A program made the translations under genes and the position numbers. The notes below the pieces were generated by a model. It was given only the letters and a program-made list of their open reading frames with translations, was not told the DNA's origin and searched no databases. From contig DEHU01000120.1 of assembly GCA_002352125.1 (NCBI GenBank), positions 1 to 7,443 of the forward strand: DNA of 7,443 nt, given 5' to 3'. Position 1 is the stretch's first letter. Each line of letters starts with the position of its first letter. This DNA is from Competibacteraceae bacterium UBA2792 (GTDB lineage Bacteria; Pseudomonadota; Gammaproteobacteria; Competibacterales; Competibacteraceae). This document shows positions 5,671 to 7,443 of the stretch, one piece after another.

Positions 5671-6600
5671 GTGCGCGATGTCTCGACCTTTCAGGGGCTG
5701 ATTCTGGCCCTGCAAGAATATTGGGCCCGTCAGGGCTGCGTGCTGCTGCAACCTTACGATATGGAAGTCGGCGCGGGAACTTTCCATCCCGCCACGTTTC
5801 TCCGCTCCATCGGTCCAGAACCGTGGAGCGCCGCCTACGTACAACCGTCCCGCCGCCCCACCGATGGCCGCTACGGCGAGAATCCCAATCGCTTGCAGCA
5901 CTATTATCAATATCAGGTCGTTATCAAACCCTCGCCTTTGGATTTGCAGGATTTGTATCTGAATTCTTTGAAGGAGCTCGGCCTCGATCCGTTGGTTCAC
6001 GACGTTCGCTTCGTCGAAGACAACTGGGAATCCCCAACCCTGGGTGCCTGGGGGCTCGGCTGGGAGGTATGGTTGAATGGCATGGAAATCACCCAATTCA
6101 CTTATTTCCAGCAGGTTGGCGGGTTGGACTGCAAGCCGGTCACCGGCGAGATCACCTACGGTTTGGAACGGATCGCCATGTATCTGCAAGGCGTGGAAAG
6201 CGTGTTCGATTTGCTTTGGACCGACGGACCGCTAGGCCGTGTGACCTACGGCGATGTGTTCCATCAGAACGAGGTGGAAATGTCCACCTACAATTTCGAG
6301 CAGGCCGACACCACCGCCTTGTTCATGTGGTTCGACACCTGCGAGTCCGAGAGCAAGCGATTGATCGAACTTGGCTTGCCCTTGCCCGCTTACGAGATGA
6401 CCTTGAAAGCTTCGCATACCTTCAATTTGCTGGACGCCCGCAAGGCGATTTCCGTCACCGAGCGCCAGCGCTATATCCTGCGGGTTCGCACGCTGGCGCG
6501 GGCGGTGGCGCAAGCGTATTACGATGCCCGCGCCGCGCTCGGCTTCCCGATGTGCGTGCGCCAAACGGCAATTCAGAGCAAGGAGTCGGCTTATGTCTGA
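5671..6600 (+). CDS. glyQ: Glycine--tRNA ligase alpha subunit
   Basis: This is the alpha subunit of the alpha2-beta2 glycyl-tRNA synthetase, which activates glycine with ATP and, with GlyS, charges tRNA-Gly in the cytoplasm. It has 309 residues from the GTG, close to about 303 in Escherichia coli. Class II core segments are nearly identical to that protein: [18 protein letters not shown] (6-23), [14 protein letters not shown] (27-40), [19 protein letters not shown] (56-74), FVEDNW and [20 protein letters not shown] in the middle, then [14 protein letters not shown], and [19 protein letters not shown] near the C terminus. The GTG is chosen for the GGAGG 5 nt upstream and because homologs start just before TFQGL. 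The C-terminal tail after FPMC is slightly extended. It overlaps glyS by 8 nt, so the subunits are probably translationally coupled. Confidence 0.98.
   Translation: MRDVSTFQGLILALQEYWARQGCVLLQPYDMEVGAGTFHPATFLRSIGPEPWSAAYVQPSRRPTDGRYGENPNRLQHYYQYQVVIKPSPLDLQDLYLNSLKELGLDPLVHDVRFVEDNWESPTLGAWGLGWEVWLNGMEITQFTYFQQVGGLDCKPVTGEITYGLERIAMYLQGVESVFDLLWTDGPLGRVTYGDVFHQNEVEMSTYNFEQADTTALFMWFDTCESESKRLIELGLPLPAYEMTLKASHTFNLLDARKAISVTERQRYILRVRTLARAVAQAYYDARAALGFPMCVRQTAIQSKESAYV
6580..6585 (+). promoter_or_regulatory. glyS ribosome binding site within glyQ
   Basis: AAGGAG lies 7 nt before the glyS ATG at 6593, inside the last codons of glyQ. It supports the overlapping start and coupled translation of the two subunits. 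Confidence 0.75.
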
Positions 6601-7443
6601 CATCCGCGATCTGCTGATCGAAATCGGCACCGAGGAATTGCCGCCCAAGGCGTTGTTCGATCTGGCGCTGGCGTTCGAAAAAAGCATTAGCGACGGTCTG
6701 GAAAAAGCCGGTCTGCCAAACGAAGAGATTCGCCGCTTCGCGACTCCGCGCCGTTTGGCGGTGCTGATCGGCAATCTACCGGCGAGACAACCCGACCGCC
6801 GGCAGGAGCGGCGCGGTCCGGCCTTGAGCGCCGCTTTCGGTCCCGATGGCCGGCCGACCAAGGCCGCCGAGGGTTTCGCCCGCTCTTGCGGAGTCGAGGT
6901 CGCCGAACTGCAACGGCAGGAAACCGACAAAGGGGCTTGGTTGGTGCACGTCAGCGTCGAACCGGGCGCCGCAACCGCCGATCTGGTTCCGGGTATCGTC
7001 GAAACGGCTCTCGCCGGGTTGCCGATACCCAAGCGAATGCGCTGGGGCAACCGCGACGACGAGTTCGTCCGGCCGGTGCATTGGGTGGTGCTGCTGTTTG
7101 GCGACGATGTGATTCCCGCCACCATCATGGGCGTCCAGACCGGTCGGGAGACTCGCGGCCATCGGTTTCACCACCCCTTCCCAATCCGGCTGAACTCGCC
7201 GGCCGATTATGCCCGGCAACTGGCCAGCGAAGGCAAAGTCATCGCCGATTTCGGCGAGCGACGCGACGCGATTCGAGCCCAGGCCGATGGTGTGGCCGCC
7301 GAATTGAACGGCATTGCGGTGATCAAGTCGGAGCTGCTCGACGAGGTGACGGCGCTGGTGGAGTGGCCAGTAGCGCTGGCCGGCAATTTCGAGCGGCGGT
7401 TTCTCGGCGTGCCGGCGGAAGCGCTGATCAGCACCATGCAGGA
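6593..7443 (+). CDS. glyS: Glycine--tRNA ligase beta subunit (partial, 3' end missing)
   Basis: The first 283 codons of the beta subunit are open to the window edge; the family is normally about 690 residues, so about 60% is missing. The start [21 protein letters not shown] matches the [20 protein letters not shown] start of Escherichia coli GlyS. Further matches are APRRLAV-type [14 protein letters not shown]-like [81 protein letters not shown] and a closing [36 protein letters not shown]. This subunit contributes tRNA recognition and is needed for aminoacylation. The HD-like and anticodon-binding regions expected further along are outside the window. No stop, shift or missing block is seen in the visible part. 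Confidence 0.97.
   Translation, partial: MSDIRDLLIEIGTEELPPKALFDLALAFEKSISDGLEKAGLPNEEIRRFATPRRLAVLIGNLPARQPDRRQERRGPALSAAFGPDGRPTKAAEGFARSCGVEVAELQRQETDKGAWLVHVSVEPGAATADLVPGIVETALAGLPIPKRMRWGNRDDEFVRPVHWVVLLFGDDVIPATIMGVQTGRETRGHRFHHPFPIRLNSPADYARQLASEGKVIADFGERRDAIRAQADGVAAELNGIAVIKSELLDEVTALVEWPVALAGNFERRFLGVPAEALISTMQ

Noticed and set aside
6593..6600. The 8-nt glyQ/glyS overlap as an anomaly
   Set aside because: Short overlaps with translational coupling are common for subunit genes; there is a normal ribosome binding site.
6232..7128. A 298-codon minus-strand open frame opposite glyQ/glyS
   Set aside because: Antisense to two unmistakable synthetase genes; its Ser/Arg-rich translation has no recognisable domain.

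Overview
The window is bacterial chromosomal DNA, compact and fairly GC-rich. It most likely comes from a gammaproteobacterium: GlyQ and GlyS are the separate alpha and beta subunits of the alpha2-beta2 glycyl-tRNA synthetase and align closely with the Escherichia coli proteins as I remember them. The genus cannot be fixed from sequence alone; an environmental purple-sulfur-bacterium or Competibacter-like lineage is a guess.

Layout. (1) Positions 1-186 are an upstream region with three short direct-repeat pairs. (2) Positions 187-2548 hold three plus-strand genes with gaps of about 45 bp: an HNH endonuclease-like protein, an unrecognised Arg-rich coiled-coil protein and a two-domain cupin. 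They could be one transcription unit. (3) Positions 2562-5405 hold a minus-strand pair. The promoter-proximal gene encodes a zinc-ribbon membrane protein of unknown function. It is followed 23 bp later by an asparagine-synthetase-like gene, which is interrupted by a one-base frameshift and whose glutaminase active site looks degenerate. (4) Positions 5406-5670 are a divergent intergenic region with a perfect 16-bp parS sequence (ParB-binding centromere site) inside a 20-bp palindrome, and a strong hairpin just before glyQ. (5) Positions 5671-7443 are glyQ (GTG start) and the first 283 codons of glyS, overlapping by 8 nt and running off the window.

The best-understood genes are glyQS, which together charge tRNA-Gly. 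The most informative non-coding element is parS. Such sites cluster near oriC, and glyQS lies close to oriC in some gammaproteobacteria such as Pseudomonas, so this window is probably origin-proximal. The least explained parts are the minus-strand pair and the coiled-coil gene. No CRISPR array, insertion sequence, tRNA or rRNA was seen.
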